The position numbers were made by a program, and so were the translations under genes. The notes beneath the pieces were generated by a model. The model was given only the letters and a program-made list of their open reading frames with translations, made no database searches and was not told the DNA's origin. Below, in pieces: positions 54,605 to 63,860 of a stretch of DNA of 64,000 nt. The first letter of the stretch is position 1; every line of letters begins with the position of its first letter. This DNA is from Alicyclobacillaceae bacterium I2511 (GTDB lineage: Bacteria > Bacillota > Bacilli > Alicyclobacillales > Alicyclobacillaceae), in the NCBI GenBank assembly GCA_003584005.1, contig QXHL01000009.1:1-64000 (forward strand). The letters are read 5' to 3'.

Positions 54605-55497
54605 TTGGATTCCTCCTCTGTCTTCAAGAGCCGTGAGTAGACAATCGTGAAGATGAGGGTCAGCATGGCAATGAGGTAGGCAGCGGCAGCCCCACGCGAG
54701 ATGAACAATTGGTTAAACGTTGCGTCGTACGCATAGTACGCAACAGGCATCGTACTGTTTGCAGGGCCCCCACCTGTCATGGCGTAGATGATGTCGAAAA
54801 CCTTGATGGCATCGATCGTGCGAATGACAAGAACCACGAGAATGACGTTTTTTAAATAAGGAAGGGTGATGCTAAAGAACGATCGGATCCGGCCAGCACC
54901 ATCCACAGCTACCGCCTCGTAGACATCTTCCGGAATCAATTGCAGTGCGGCCAGAACCAGCATAGCAACCAACGGGATCATCTTCCACGCATCGGCGATA
55001 ACAACCATATTCATGGCTGTCGCTGGGCTCCCTAGCCACTGATGATACGTCTTTGTGAGATGTAGCCACACCAGAAAGTTATTCAGGGCTCCATAGCTCG
55101 GATTGTAAATCCACCGCCACATCGCGCCGTTCACAATGGTCGGTATGGCCCACGGAATAACGATGAGCCCTCGCAACAGCCACTGACCGTGAAACTTGGC
55201 ATGGAGCAACATCGCGATTGCCACGCCAAGGATGAACTCAATCACGAGTGACAAAATGGTAAAGTGCAAAGTGCGGCCTAGCGAACCCCAGAAACCTGGA
55301 TCACTGAGCAATTTGGCGTAGTTTTGAAGACCAACGAACGGGGTCCCCCCCGACATGTCCAGCAAATTGTAATGCTTGAGACTGTCCGCGAACGTCATGA
55401 TCAAAGGGATGAGCACGACGACCACCACAATCAGGAACGCTGGAAACAGGAGCACGTACGCGAGCCTCTGTTCACCTTTATTGGCTGGGGTTTTCAT
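54601..55497 (-). CDS. Carbohydrate ABC transporter permease (MalF/UgpA type)
   Basis: About 298 residues, six helices, EAA loop DVYEAVAVDGAGRIRSFFSI with TLPYLKNVILVVLVIR. ATG at 55497 is twelve bases after GAGGTG; the GTG within that site (55512) is the alternative start. No ATPase gene is in the cluster, so a shared MsmX-type ATPase encoded elsewhere is needed. Confidence 0.92.
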   Translation of the reverse strand: MKTPANKGEQRLAYVLLFPAFLIVVVVVLIPLIMTFADSLKHYNLLDMSGGTPFVGLQNYAKLLSDPGFWGSLGRTLHFTILSLVIEFILGVAIAMLLHAKFHGQWLLRGLIVIPWAIPTIVNGAMWRWIYNPSYGALNNFLVWLHLTKTYHQWLGSPATAMNMVVIADAWKMIPLVAMLVLAALQLIPEDVYEAVAVDGAGRIRSFFSITLPYLKNVILVVLVIRTIDAIKVFDIIYAMTGGGPANSTMPVAYYAYDATFNQLFISRGAAAAYLIAMLTLIFTIVYSRLLKTEEESK

Positions 55498-55579
55498 AAT
55501 GTCTGTATTCACCTCTTATACACGTAGGTATCAACCTGGCAAGTCACACGCCCGCCAGGCTGACCCACCAAAACCCATG

Positions 55580-56878
55580 TTACTGGTTCTGCTGCGAGTT
55601 CCATTGACTGACCGCATTATTCATCGCCTGTTGCGGTGATTCCTGCCCGAGCAGTGCCTTTTGAATCTGCACCTGAAGGATCTGAGATAGGGTTTGATAC
55701 TTCACAACCGATGGGCGGTTTATCATGTCGTTAAATTGAACCGATGCGGCCTTCACCATCGCCGGTTCAGTATTGATGACAGTTTGTTTCTTGAGCGAAG
55801 ACTTATAGAACGGCAGGGAAAGTGCCGCATACTTTTCCTCTACCTGACGAGAGGACAGGTAATCAATGTATTCCAGGGCTTGCACTGGGTATTTCGTATT
55901 CTGCGCGATGGCAAGGCCCATCGCCCCGTTCACGGATGGAGCCGGATACGGTACGGTCGAGGTTCCCGGCAACGGTTCCACATCCACTTGCCCGGCCACT
56001 TTCGACTGGGTCTTGTCGTTTTCCAGCGCATATGCATACGTCCAGTTCAACATAAACGCTGCTTGTCCCTGGGACATGACTTTACGAACATCGTCTTCAA
56101 CTGATTGGGTGGAAGCAGGGTTAGACAGTCCATCCTTTAGACTATTCACCATGAAGTTCAGGGCCTGCATGGCACCACCTTGATTTACCACCAACTTACC
56201 ATTCGAATTCACGATTTGACCGCCGAAGTCGGCGACAAGCGCGGCGTAGTCACAAACGAGTGCTTCGTTTTGCGACCAGCTCCAATCAAGCGGGTATTTC
56301 ACGATGCCCTTTTGCTTCAGGATTTTCGCGTCAGACATCACCTGATTCCACGTCGTCGGTTGAGACGTGATTCCGGCCTGCTGCAGCATGTGCTGATTGT
56401 AGTAAAAGTACTTCGTATCCATAATCCATGGCAACCCAAAGTATTGGCCGTTGTAACTGACTGTGTTCAATGCCGCTTGATACGCGTCCGAATTCACACT
56501 GGCCGGAATGTCTTTGGTGATATTCATGAGGAATCCGGCCTTCGAAAATTCCGGACCCCAGATGGTATCCGTCAAAACCGTGTCGTACCCAGCTCCACCC
56601 GTAGCGAGCGCAGTGACGATCTTGTCATGCAGCGATTCATACGGGACAAACGTCAGATTGACCTTGATGTTCGGATGAAACTTCTCGAATGCCTTGGTCA
56701 TATCTTCAATGTTTTGCTGGCTGTAACCTGCTTGCTGCATAAACAAAGAATTCAATGTCACCGTTTGGTTCGTTGCCGGTGTGGTGTTATTCGTTGGTAT
56801 GGGCTGTCCGCAACCTGCCACTACCAGGGATAAGCCTGCTCCAGCAGAAAGAATGGTTGTGAGTTTTTTCATTTTCAT
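55580..56878 (-). CDS. Carbohydrate ABC transporter substrate-binding lipoprotein
   Basis: 432 residues. Lipoprotein signal MKKLTTILSAGAGLSLVVAGC. Family 1 solute-binding pattern: AFEKFHPNIKVNLTFVPYES, YDTVLTDTIWGPEFSKAGFL and GLPWIMDTKYFYYN. Likely binds an oligosaccharide containing amino sugars, judged from the NagB neighbours. GGAGGAGG precedes the ATG. First structural gene after the ROK regulator. Confidence 0.92.
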   Translation of the reverse strand: MKMKKLTTILSAGAGLSLVVAGCGQPIPTNNTTPATNQTVTLNSLFMQQAGYSQQNIEDMTKAFEKFHPNIKVNLTFVPYESLHDKIVTALATGGAGYDTVLTDTIWGPEFSKAGFLMNITKDIPASVNSDAYQAALNTVSYNGQYFGLPWIMDTKYFYYNQHMLQQAGITSQPTTWNQVMSDAKILKQKGIVKYPLDWSWSQNEALVCDYAALVADFGGQIVNSNGKLVVNQGGAMQALNFMVNSLKDGLSNPASTQSVEDDVRKVMSQGQAAFMLNWTYAYALENDKTQSKVAGQVDVEPLPGTSTVPYPAPSVNGAMGLAIAQNTKYPVQALEYIDYLSSRQVEEKYAALSLPFYKSSLKKQTVINTEPAMVKAASVQFNDMINRPSVVKYQTLSQILQVQIQKALLGQESPQQAMNNAVSQWNSQQNQ

Positions 56879-56945
56879 AGAAATACCTCCTCCTTTAGTC
56901 TTTTATCACTTTGAAGCTCAATAATAACCAGGAACCACCGTGAGG

Positions 56946-58136
56946 TTACGAACTGAAAAGTTGCATGTTCCCAGTTGCCAATAAGGCAGTTGCTGCAGCT
57001 CCATAGGCCGATGCGTCTTCACCAAGTCCGGCTGGTACGAGTTCAAAGTCGACTGGAATTAATTTGTGAACCCGAGATTCAATACGATGAAGAAAATCCT
57101 CACCAGCCTGTGCAACACCTCCTCCAATGATGATGCGTTGCGGATTCAGAATGGAAATAATGTTAGAAATCGCGAAGGCTAAGTACTTCACCATGTTATC
57201 AACCAGGTCTTGCGCAAGCTCGTCACCATTTCGCATAGCCGCAAAAATGCCCTCTGCCGTCGTTGTACACGTTAATACCGTATCTGGATAACGATCCAGA
57301 AATGTTGGAATTAGCTTCTCTATTCCTCTGCCGGATGCCATTGTCTCGAGAGGGCCAAAATGTGATACTTCGATGGTCTTGTCTTCAAGCGGATTGACCT
57401 GCAAATACCCAATTTCACCCGCGAATCCTGTAGCTCCGCGGTACACTTGTCCATTAATGACAATTCCCGCTCCAATCCCAGTACCAATGGCAAGTAACGT
57501 TACATTGGAGAATCCTGTTCCGTTTCCACGCCAACATTCTCCGATTACCCCCATATTTACGTCGTTATCGACAAATATGGGATTAGGCAGTTGCTCTTTA
57601 AAGAAGTTCCGAACATTAATTTGTTCCTGAAATAACCCAGGAGCAGAAATAATCTCCCCGGTCTTGTAGTCCGTAATTGCTGGAACCCCAATACCCGTTG
57701 CTACAATTTTTTCCTGCTGGACGTTGCTTTCCACTAAAAATTTCGTTATTTCATTGCGGATATTCTCCAATGCACCCAACCCTTCGCGATGCGAAGAGAA
57801 CTTAAGCCGTTGGACAACGTTGCCTTTTAAGTCTGCCAAGAGTGCGATTGTTTTGGTACCGCCAATATCTATCCCAAGTGCGTACTTGGCATTGGCAACG
57901 AAGCGTAGATGAACGGGCTTTCTTCCACCCTGTGAGGTGGATTCACCCGTTCCTTCTTCGCGAAGCAATCCTTCATCAATTAGTGATTCGACGATGTCCG
58001 AAATGTTGGACCGACTCATTCTTAGGACTTTTGCAATTTTCGCCCGCGACACAGGCTCATGTTCTTTCACAATTTCCAGAATGTTGATTCGGTTTGTGTT
58101 CCGAATGCCGGCCAAGGTCCCTTTTTCCAATTTCAA
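56946..58136 (-). CDS. ROK-family transcriptional regulator (NagC/XylR type) lacking the zinc motif
   Basis: 396 residues: N-terminal winged helix (RINILEIVKEHEPVSRAKIA, MSRSNISDIVESLIDEGLL) and a C-terminal ROK sugar-kinase-like domain (YALGIDIGGTKTIALLADLK, NDVNMGVIGECWRGNG). The usual GEIGH...CxCGxxGCxE zinc signature is replaced by AGEIGYLQVNP...HFGPLETMASG: the His and all Cys are gone. It probably represses the sugar operon that starts 68 bases downstream, responding to an amino sugar or its phosphate. Confidence 0.88.
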   Translation of the reverse strand: MKLEKGTLAGIRNTNRINILEIVKEHEPVSRAKIAKVLRMSRSNISDIVESLIDEGLLREEGTGESTSQGGRKPVHLRFVANAKYALGIDIGGTKTIALLADLKGNVVQRLKFSSHREGLGALENIRNEITKFLVESNVQQEKIVATGIGVPAITDYKTGEIISAPGLFQEQINVRNFFKEQLPNPIFVDNDVNMGVIGECWRGNGTGFSNVTLLAIGTGIGAGIVINGQVYRGATGFAGEIGYLQVNPLEDKTIEVSHFGPLETMASGRGIEKLIPTFLDRYPDTVLTCTTTAEGIFAAMRNGDELAQDLVDNMVKYLAFAISNIISILNPQRIIIGGGVAQAGEDFLHRIESRVHKLIPVDFELVPAGLGEDASAYGAAATALLATGNMQLFSS

Positions 58137-58376
58137 TTTTATGTCTCCTCAAACGTTGAACTTTGATAACTCTACCCTTGATGAACTAAGCAAGTGCCTA
58201 ACCTCTTCGGCGACGAACTATCATGCTAACTTTATGTTAGTTTGTATTGAGACCGAACTAATTGATCTTCATGATAGAGCAAATCTATCTATGTTGCAAC
58301 CCCTTTTTTAGAACAAGAACTATTGACTATATGTTGATAAAGGCTCTTCGCCATTCTGAAAGTTGAGTCCGTATAA

Positions 58377-58735
58377 GAGGACCTTCGACTGCGAGGGTTG
58401 TCACCGAACACCATCGTCGCCTATATACGAACCGTCTGAATTTTTCTCGAGTTTTGCGGACGCCCAGCGGATCAACTAGATGTCCAAGAGGTTCGTCAGT
58501 TCCTGTTGTACCACATCCACGAGAAAAAGCGGTCTGCGATAACGGTCAACGTCTACAATGCGGCGATCCGGTTTCTCTTTGTAGTCACTTTGAATCGTAC
58601 CTTCAATCCCTTGCAAATTCCGCGCCAAAAAATGCCCAAAACCCTTCCGCAGGTGTTGAGCCGCCCAAAATTGCATCCATTCTGGAGTATTGCCACAACC
58701 TGAAGCACAAGTCTCGGGTATTCTATTGCCAAAAG
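58377..58735 (+). pseudogene. Tyrosine recombinase/integrase remnant, N-terminal part
   Basis: Plus-strand translation EDLRLRGLSPNTIVAYIRTV, then a nonsense codon, then FLEFCGRPADQLDVQEVRQF and LLYHIHEKKRSAITVNVYNA, IPRQKMPKTLPQVLSR, with a frameshift near 58665 before IASILEYCHNLKHK. This is the SAM-like core-binding domain of integrases that travel with IS91-type elements. The catalytic domain is missing; thiolase coding sequence starts at 58777. The 293 bases before it, up to the ROK gene, hold no gene. Confidence 0.75.
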
Positions 58736-58776
58736 CCGAGACACCAGGCCCCCAATCTCGAAAGGGGGCCGCCCTC

Positions 58777-59964
58777 TTACCCCCGCTCGACAATCATCGC
58801 CACACCCTGGCCCCCACCGATGCACAAAGTGGCCAGTCCCCGCTGCAAGTCCCGCTTTTCCATTTCGTACAACAGTGTCACCAATATCCGTGAACCGCTG
58901 GCCCCAATGGGATGCCCCAGGGCCACCGCACCCCCGTTGACATTCACGCGCTCTTGGTTCAGTCCCAACTCTTTAAGAACCACAATCGATTGACTGGCAA
59001 ATGCCTCATTGACCTCTACCAAGTCGATTTGACTCAAGTCCAGATTCGCCTTGCGCAGCGCTTTGCGGGTGGCCTCTATAGGCCCCAAACCCATGTACGC
59101 CGGGTCCAAACCGACGCTGGCATAACTGACAATTCGCGCCATTGGCCGCAGCCCCAACGTCCGTGCCCGCTCTCCACTACACAGCATCAGGGCGGCCGCC
59201 CCATCATTAATCCCCGAGGCGTTGCCGGCCGTCACCGTCCCCCCCTGCTTGAACGCTGGACGCAACTTCGCCAACACCTCTGCAGTGGTCCCAGCTCTCG
59301 GGAACTCATCTGTATCCACCCACTTCGGGTCCCCCTTTTTCTGGGGGATGGAGACCGGCACAATCTCCTCCTTAAAACGTCCGCTTGCAATCGCCTGTAG
59401 GGCTTTTTCCTGACTCAACGCGGAAAACTCGTCTTGCTCTTGGCGACTGACGTGAAACTTCTCCGCCACGTTTTCCGCAGTGATTCCCATGTGGGCATCC
59501 ACAAAGGCGCACCACAGGCCGTCTTTAATCAGGACGTCCTCGACCGTTTGTGGGCCCATGCGGTACCCTTGCCTGGCCTTTTGCAACAGGTACGGGGCAT
59601 TGGACATGCTCTCCATCCCGCCAGCCAGCACCACCCCATTCTCCCCGGCACGAATGGACAAATCTGCCAACATCACGGCCTTTAACCCCGATCCGCAAAC
59701 CATGTTCACCGTGGTGTCCGGAATACTTTGGTCTAGGCCCGCCTTCATGGCCGCCTGACGGGCCGGGTTTTGCCCCAACCCTGCCTGGAGCACGTTGCCC
59801 AAAAACACCTCGCCAATTTCACCAGGGTCCACCCCTGAGCGTTGCACCGCAGCGGAAATCGCAATGGACCCGAGTTCCGCTGCAGACAGGGAAGACAATC
59901 CCCCTAAAAAGTTACCAATTGCAGTCCGTGCTGCTCCCACAATCACCACATCATTGTCCGTCAT
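58777..59964 (-). CDS. Acetyl-CoA acetyltransferase (thiolase)
   Basis: 395 residues. Catalytic Cys in [15 protein letters not shown] (residue ~88), [15 protein letters not shown] (His) and late [12 protein letters not shown] (Cys) are all present, as is [10 protein letters not shown]. Cleaves acetoacetyl-CoA to two acetyl-CoA, or the reverse. ATG at 59964 with AAGGAG upstream; the open frame to 59985 lacks a ribosome site. With the two CoA-transferase subunits it forms an acetoacetate utilisation operon. Confidence 0.92.
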   Translation of the reverse strand: MTDNDVVIVGAARTAIGNFLGGLSSLSAAELGSIAISAAVQRSGVDPGEIGEVFLGNVLQAGLGQNPARQAAMKAGLDQSIPDTTVNMVCGSGLKAVMLADLSIRAGENGVVLAGGMESMSNAPYLLQKARQGYRMGPQTVEDVLIKDGLWCAFVDAHMGITAENVAEKFHVSRQEQDEFSALSQEKALQAIASGRFKEEIVPVSIPQKKGDPKWVDTDEFPRAGTTAEVLAKLRPAFKQGGTVTAGNASGINDGAAALMLCSGERARTLGLRPMARIVSYASVGLDPAYMGLGPIEATRKALRKANLDLSQIDLVEVNEAFASQSIVVLKELGLNQERVNVNGGAVALGHPIGASGSRILVTLLYEMEKRDLQRGLATLCIGGGQGVAMIVERG

Positions 59965-60016
59965 TCCATCTTCTCTCCTTCGCATTGCTCATCTTTTTCA
60001 AGTGCGCGTCCGACAC

Positions 60017-60670
60017 TCACGCCATAACCTTCAGCCGGGGGGACACCCGCAGCTTGGGCTCTGTCGCAGCCTGCACCTGCTCCACCGTCAAGCCGGGAGC
60101 AATTTCCACCAACACCAGCCCGTCTGCCGTCACATCCAGCACCGCCATCTCCGTGATAATTCGGTGCACTACCCCCTTGCCGGTCAGGGGGAGCGAACAC
60201 TGGCGGACAATCTTCGCATCCCCATTTTTCGAGACGTGCTCCATCGTGACAATCAACCGCTTGGCCCCGTGGACCAAGTCCATGGCTCCCCCCATGCCCT
60301 TGACCATTTTCCCTGGAATCATCCAGTTGGCCAAATCTCCCGTTTCCGAAACCTGCATCGCACCGAGAAAAGCCACATCAATGTGGCCCCCGCGAATCAT
60401 GCCAAAAGACTCCGCAGAATTGAAGTAAGCCCCCCCAGACAGCAGCGTCACCGTTTCCTTGCCTGCGTTAATCAGGTCCGGGTCCACCTCGCTGTCCAAT
60501 GGGTAGGGTCCAATCCCCAGCATCCCGTTTTCAGAATGCAAAATGGCCTCCGTTCCCTCCGGAATCTCGTTGGCAATCAGCGTCGGCATACCAATTCCTA
60601 AATTCACATAGTTGCCATTTTCAATCTCCTTGGCAGCCCGTCGAATAATTCTATCCCTGCTGTTGTCCAT
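60017..60670 (-). CDS. 3-oxoacid CoA-transferase subunit B
   Basis: 217 residues. Catalytic Glu in [33 protein letters not shown] and [19 protein letters not shown] are typical of AtoA/ScoB. It transfers CoA from succinyl-CoA or acetyl-CoA to acetoacetate. GGAGGAG precedes the ATG. Fifty-three bases before the thiolase start. Confidence 0.92.
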   Translation of the reverse strand: MDNSRDRIIRRAAKEIENGNYVNLGIGMPTLIANEIPEGTEAILHSENGMLGIGPYPLDSEVDPDLINAGKETVTLLSGGAYFNSAESFGMIRGGHIDVAFLGAMQVSETGDLANWMIPGKMVKGMGGAMDLVHGAKRLIVTMEHVSKNGDAKIVRQCSLPLTGKGVVHRIITEMAVLDVTADGLVLVEIAPGLTVEQVQAATEPKLRVSPRLKVMA

Positions 60671-60706
60671 GGTTCACACTCCTCCACACTTGGACGTACC
60701 TCTGCA

Positions 60707-60753
60707 CCCTCTGATGAATCCCCCGCTTGATGAATAGCCCCCTCTGATGAATC
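60707..60753. repeat. Short repeats between CoA-transferase genes
   Basis: CCCTCTGATGAATC occurs at 60707-60720 and 60740-60753, with degenerate copies (CGCTTGATGAAT, CGCCTGATTCAAT) between and after. The 98-base gap between the two subunit genes consists mostly of these, so it probably grew by slippage. Confidence 0.6.
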
Positions 60754-60768
60754 CACCGCCTGATTCAA

Positions 60769-61461
60769 TTACCCCCGCGTAGTCCGCCGCTCAATCCGCC
60801 GTTCGTAGTGAGCCCCTTTCACCACCCGCTGCACATAGATGCCGGGGGTGTGCACAAACTGGGGGTCCAGCTCGCCCACGCCGACGATTTCCTCCACCTC
60901 GACAATGGTGATTCTTCCCGCAGCCGCCATCATCGGGTTGAAGTTTTGGGCCGTTTCTCGGTAAATCACATTGCCCATAGGGTCCGCCTTCCAGCCCTTA
61001 ATCAAGGCGTAATCGCCCACAATGGCGTGTTCCAATAGGTACTCGCGACCCGCAAAGGTACGCGTCTCCTTGCCTTCCGCCACGGGCGTTCCCACCCCTG
61101 CTGGCGTATAAAAAGCGGGAATCCCTGACCCACCGGCCCGCACCCGCTCCGCCAAAGTTCCCTGGGGCACCAGTTCCACCTCCAACTCGCCGCTGAGAAA
61201 CTGCCGCTCAAAAGTCTTATTTTCGCCCACGTATGAAGAGGTCATCTGACGAATCTGGTGATTTTGCAACAGAATTCCCAGTCCCCAGTCGTCCACACCA
61301 CAGTTGTTGCTGACACATGACAGGTCTTTAATGCCCAAATCCCGTAAGGCTGCAATCAGGTTTTCTGGAATTCCCACCAAGCCAAACCCACCTACCAGCA
61401 AGGTGGCCCCATTGGGAATGTCGCTAACAGCCTCTTTTGCAGAAAGGTAAACCTTGTCCAT
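60769..61461 (-). CDS. 3-oxoacid CoA-transferase subunit A
   Basis: 230 residues from ATG 61461 (GGAG ten bases upstream). CoA-binding glycine motif [19 protein letters not shown] near residue 20, then [18 protein letters not shown] and [19 protein letters not shown], as in AtoD/ScoA. Pairs with subunit B. The open frame to 61509 is not preceded by a ribosome site. First gene of the acetoacetate operon. Confidence 0.92.
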   Translation of the reverse strand: MDKVYLSAKEAVSDIPNGATLLVGGFGLVGIPENLIAALRDLGIKDLSCVSNNCGVDDWGLGILLQNHQIRQMTSSYVGENKTFERQFLSGELEVELVPQGTLAERVRAGGSGIPAFYTPAGVGTPVAEGKETRTFAGREYLLEHAIVGDYALIKGWKADPMGNVIYRETAQNFNPMMAAAGRITIVEVEEIVGVGELDPQFVHTPGIYVQRVVKGAHYERRIERRTTRG

Positions 61462-61719
61462 CCTCTGTGTCTCCTTTCCTGTGCCCCATAAAACGCTTTC
61501 AATTCGCATACCTTACTACTTTACCATGACTGTGCCTTCATTTCAGCAATATCAACAGTTACCGTTTTTCTGGTAAGATGGTAAATAGCCTTTTTTCAAA
61601 CAAAAGATTTAGGAGAGATCCAATGATAATCTCCCCTAAATCACTCTATCCGTAGTGTTGGTGTAGTACATCCATTGTAAGGCCCAGTGTCTATGTGTCC
61701 GACACGAATTGATTTAAAC
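61462..61719. other. Upstream region of the CoA-transferase operon
   Basis: A+T-rich leader with a run of GAAAAAAGG-like sequence. A weak inverted pair AGGAGA/TCTCC around 61612-61635 (TTAGGAGAGATC..AATCTCCCCTAA) could act as terminator or operator. No gene. Confidence 0.4.
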
Positions 61720-61765
61720 CTATAGGGTGCGTGTCCGGACCCCTTTCCGGACACGCACCCTATAG
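61720..61765. repeat. Perfect 20-bp palindromic repeat, GTCCGGA family with CTATAG ends
   Basis: Arms at 61720-61739 and 61746-61765 are exact complements with a six-base loop CCCCTT. The central GTCCGGA..CCCCTTTCCGGAC core is shared with 5613-5635 and 13456-13507. CTATAG at both outer ends may be the terminal sequence or a duplicated target. Located between the CoA-transferase operon and the alcohol dehydrogenase fragment. Confidence 0.75.
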
Positions 61766-61776
61766 AAAGTCTTTTT

Positions 61777-61928
61777 AAAAAGCTTTTTGAACGATTTGAA
61801 CCACGCCCACATCCTCCGGAGTCCGTGGAATTTCACCCATGTCAGAATGAGCACAAGCAAGTTTAGCAATCCCCTTTGCACAGTCAATAACGCTCCCACC
61901 GCCAACGGCAATAATGAGGTCAATTCCC
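61777..61928 (-). pseudogene. Iron-containing alcohol dehydrogenase fragment
   Basis: IDLIIAVGGGSVIDCAKGIA followed by KLACAHSDMGEIP and VGVVQIV is the NAD-binding GGGS segment of group III iron alcohol dehydrogenases. About 50 residues only; both the start and the metal-binding C-terminal domain are missing. Lies after the ribulokinase gene in the same direction. Confidence 0.75.
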
Positions 61929-61974
61929 TCTCATGATTTGATGAAAGGAATCCATTCCTCCGCTCCTCCTCTAT

Positions 61975-63669
61975 TTAGGGTTCCGACAAGCCATCATCGT
62001 GCCATTTGCGCAGTTGGTCGCCTCGCAAATGTTTCAAATTGTGTAAAATATCTCTCTGTTCTTCCCCAAACCACGAGTATAGTAACTTATACATGGAGTA
62101 CAAATGACGATAAGTTTCTACAGCCTCACGTCTGGGGGTATATTGTTTCAGCAGGGGAGGTCGAAGTTTCTCCGAAGCTTCTTCAATTGTGGCAAATCCC
62201 CCATCATTTTTACCGGCTGCCACCGCCCCAAAGAGAGCCGCACCTCTGCCAGGAACCTCTTCCGAATCATAAACAGTGACAGGTAACCCACACACGTCCG
62301 CATAAATTTGCATGAGTAACGGGCTTTTCCAGGCTAGTCCCCCAGTAGCCACAAGTTCCTCTATTGGAACTCCGTGCTCCAAAAAGTTATCAATAATTCT
62401 CTTAGTCCCAAACGCAATGGATTCGAGAAGTGCTCGATAGATCTCTACTGGTGTCGTACTAAGTGTCAGCCCAATTAACACCCCTGATAAGTTGGCATCC
62501 CCCAAAATACTCCGATTTCCATTCCACCAGTCTAATACAAGCAAACCGCTTGCACCAGGATACAATTTTGTAGCGTGTTTTTCTAAATATTCATAAATTG
62601 ATATATTATTCTTTTTTGCAGCATCAAGGTAGGTTGTCGGCACTGCGTGCTCCACATACCAGGCAAGCATATCTCCTACAGCCGCTTGTCCAGCCTCATA
62701 TCCGAAGTAGCCAGGCAAGACTCCGTCTTTCACAATACCGGTAATTCCCGGTAGACGAATCTCCTGTTCAGTCACTGTTAAGTGACAAATTGATGTCCCC
62801 ACTACCATAACCAATGCACCTGGTGCATTCACTCCAACCCCGGGGACGCTTACATGTGCATCTATGTTCCCAACTGCAATTGCAACCCCCGGATGAAGCC
62901 CAAGAGAATCAGCAAGCTCCGCTCTTAAATAACCAGCACGAGTTCCCATGCGGTAAAACGTTTTTCCTAACTTTTCTGCCGGGTTTGTAAACTGAGAATT
63001 CAACCGTTCAAAAAAGTATTCTGGAGGGAGACCCTCTCGTTCGTCCCAGAAAGCTTTGTATCCTGCTGTACAGGAATTTCGCTTTTCTTGTCCGGTCAAA
63101 TACCAAACAATCCAGTCTGCCGCCTCCACAAAAGCATCTGTAGCACAATAAACATCAGGGTCCTCTTCGAAGACCTCGAGCAGTTTTGGAAAATACCATT
63201 CTGGAGATATTCTATCCCCATATCTTGAAAGGAAAGAAGCCCCCATCTCCCTCGCAACTGTATTCATTCTTTCCGCTATAGGTGTCGCAGCATGATGTTT
63301 CCAAAGCTTTACCCACGCATGTGGATGCATACGAAACTCTGGCAAATGACACAAGGGAATTCCATCCCGGTTAACTGGCAACACCGTACAAGAGGTAAAA
63401 TCCACTCCAAGTCCAATGACCTCTTGACGGTTTATCCCAGATTCCAGTAATACCTTAGGAATCCCTTCTTGAAGCACATAAAGATAGTCCTCAGGGTCCT
63501 GTAGTGCCCAATCTGGTGATAAATTCTGACCAGAAATATGAAGGGTTCTATCCATGACCCCGTGAGGATAACGTACGATTGTCTTCGCCAACTCTCTTCC
63601 ATCCTGCAGATCCAATAGGAGTACCCTTCCAGATTCGGTACCAAAATCGATTCCTAAGGAATAACTCAT
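61975..63669 (-). CDS. araB: Ribulokinase (FGGY carbohydrate kinase)
   Basis: 564 residues, normal AraB length. N-terminal ATPase motif YSLGIDFGTESGRVLLLDL, GLGVDFTSCTVLPVNRDGIP with the catalytic-side Asp, DWWNGNRSILGDANLSGVLI and ELVATGGLAWKSPLLMQIYA. Phosphorylates L-ribulose (also D-ribulose or ribitol in relatives) in arabinose use. No araA or araD is in the window; the next fragments upstream are aldehyde dehydrogenase debris. It ends with ALFGAVAAGKNDG and a long helical tail. Confidence 0.9.
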   Translation of the reverse strand: MSYSLGIDFGTESGRVLLLDLQDGRELAKTIVRYPHGVMDRTLHISGQNLSPDWALQDPEDYLYVLQEGIPKVLLESGINRQEVIGLGVDFTSCTVLPVNRDGIPLCHLPEFRMHPHAWVKLWKHHAATPIAERMNTVAREMGASFLSRYGDRISPEWYFPKLLEVFEEDPDVYCATDAFVEAADWIVWYLTGQEKRNSCTAGYKAFWDEREGLPPEYFFERLNSQFTNPAEKLGKTFYRMGTRAGYLRAELADSLGLHPGVAIAVGNIDAHVSVPGVGVNAPGALVMVVGTSICHLTVTEQEIRLPGITGIVKDGVLPGYFGYEAGQAAVGDMLAWYVEHAVPTTYLDAAKKNNISIYEYLEKHATKLYPGASGLLVLDWWNGNRSILGDANLSGVLIGLTLSTTPVEIYRALLESIAFGTKRIIDNFLEHGVPIEELVATGGLAWKSPLLMQIYADVCGLPVTVYDSEEVPGRGAALFGAVAAGKNDGGFATIEEASEKLRPPLLKQYTPRREAVETYRHLYSMYKLLYSWFGEEQRDILHNLKHLRGDQLRKWHDDGLSEP

Positions 63670-63720
63670 AAAACATTCTCCCTCGTTTCAGCGCGCTGTT
63701 GGACGCTACAGCAACATCTA

Positions 63721-63860
63721 CTGGATATTGGCTAAGTCAATGGCCTCATCCAAGCCCTTAAATGTCATGACGGGCAGAACGGGCCCAAAAATTTCTCGGC
63801 CACTCGCACATGCACGTACGCCCGTTCTGCCTTAGTTAATCCATAATATAGGAAACCATC
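63721..63860 (-). pseudogene. Aldehyde dehydrogenase C-terminal fragment
   Basis: EIFGPVLPVMTFKGLDEAID then LANIQ and a stop, preceded in another frame by ALVNP and VHVRVA. EEIFGPV is the hallmark late ALDH motif. Only some 30-40 residues survive, with a frameshift. The remaining 140 bases to the window end read HVQMDEMKAKLGTYGLSNGL on the minus strand, which I do not recognise. Confidence 0.65.

Noticed and set aside
61720-61923. 67-codon minus-strand ORF ending in the palindrome
   Set aside because: A different frame over the same DNA carries the iron alcohol dehydrogenase GGGS segment, so the ORF is a shadow.
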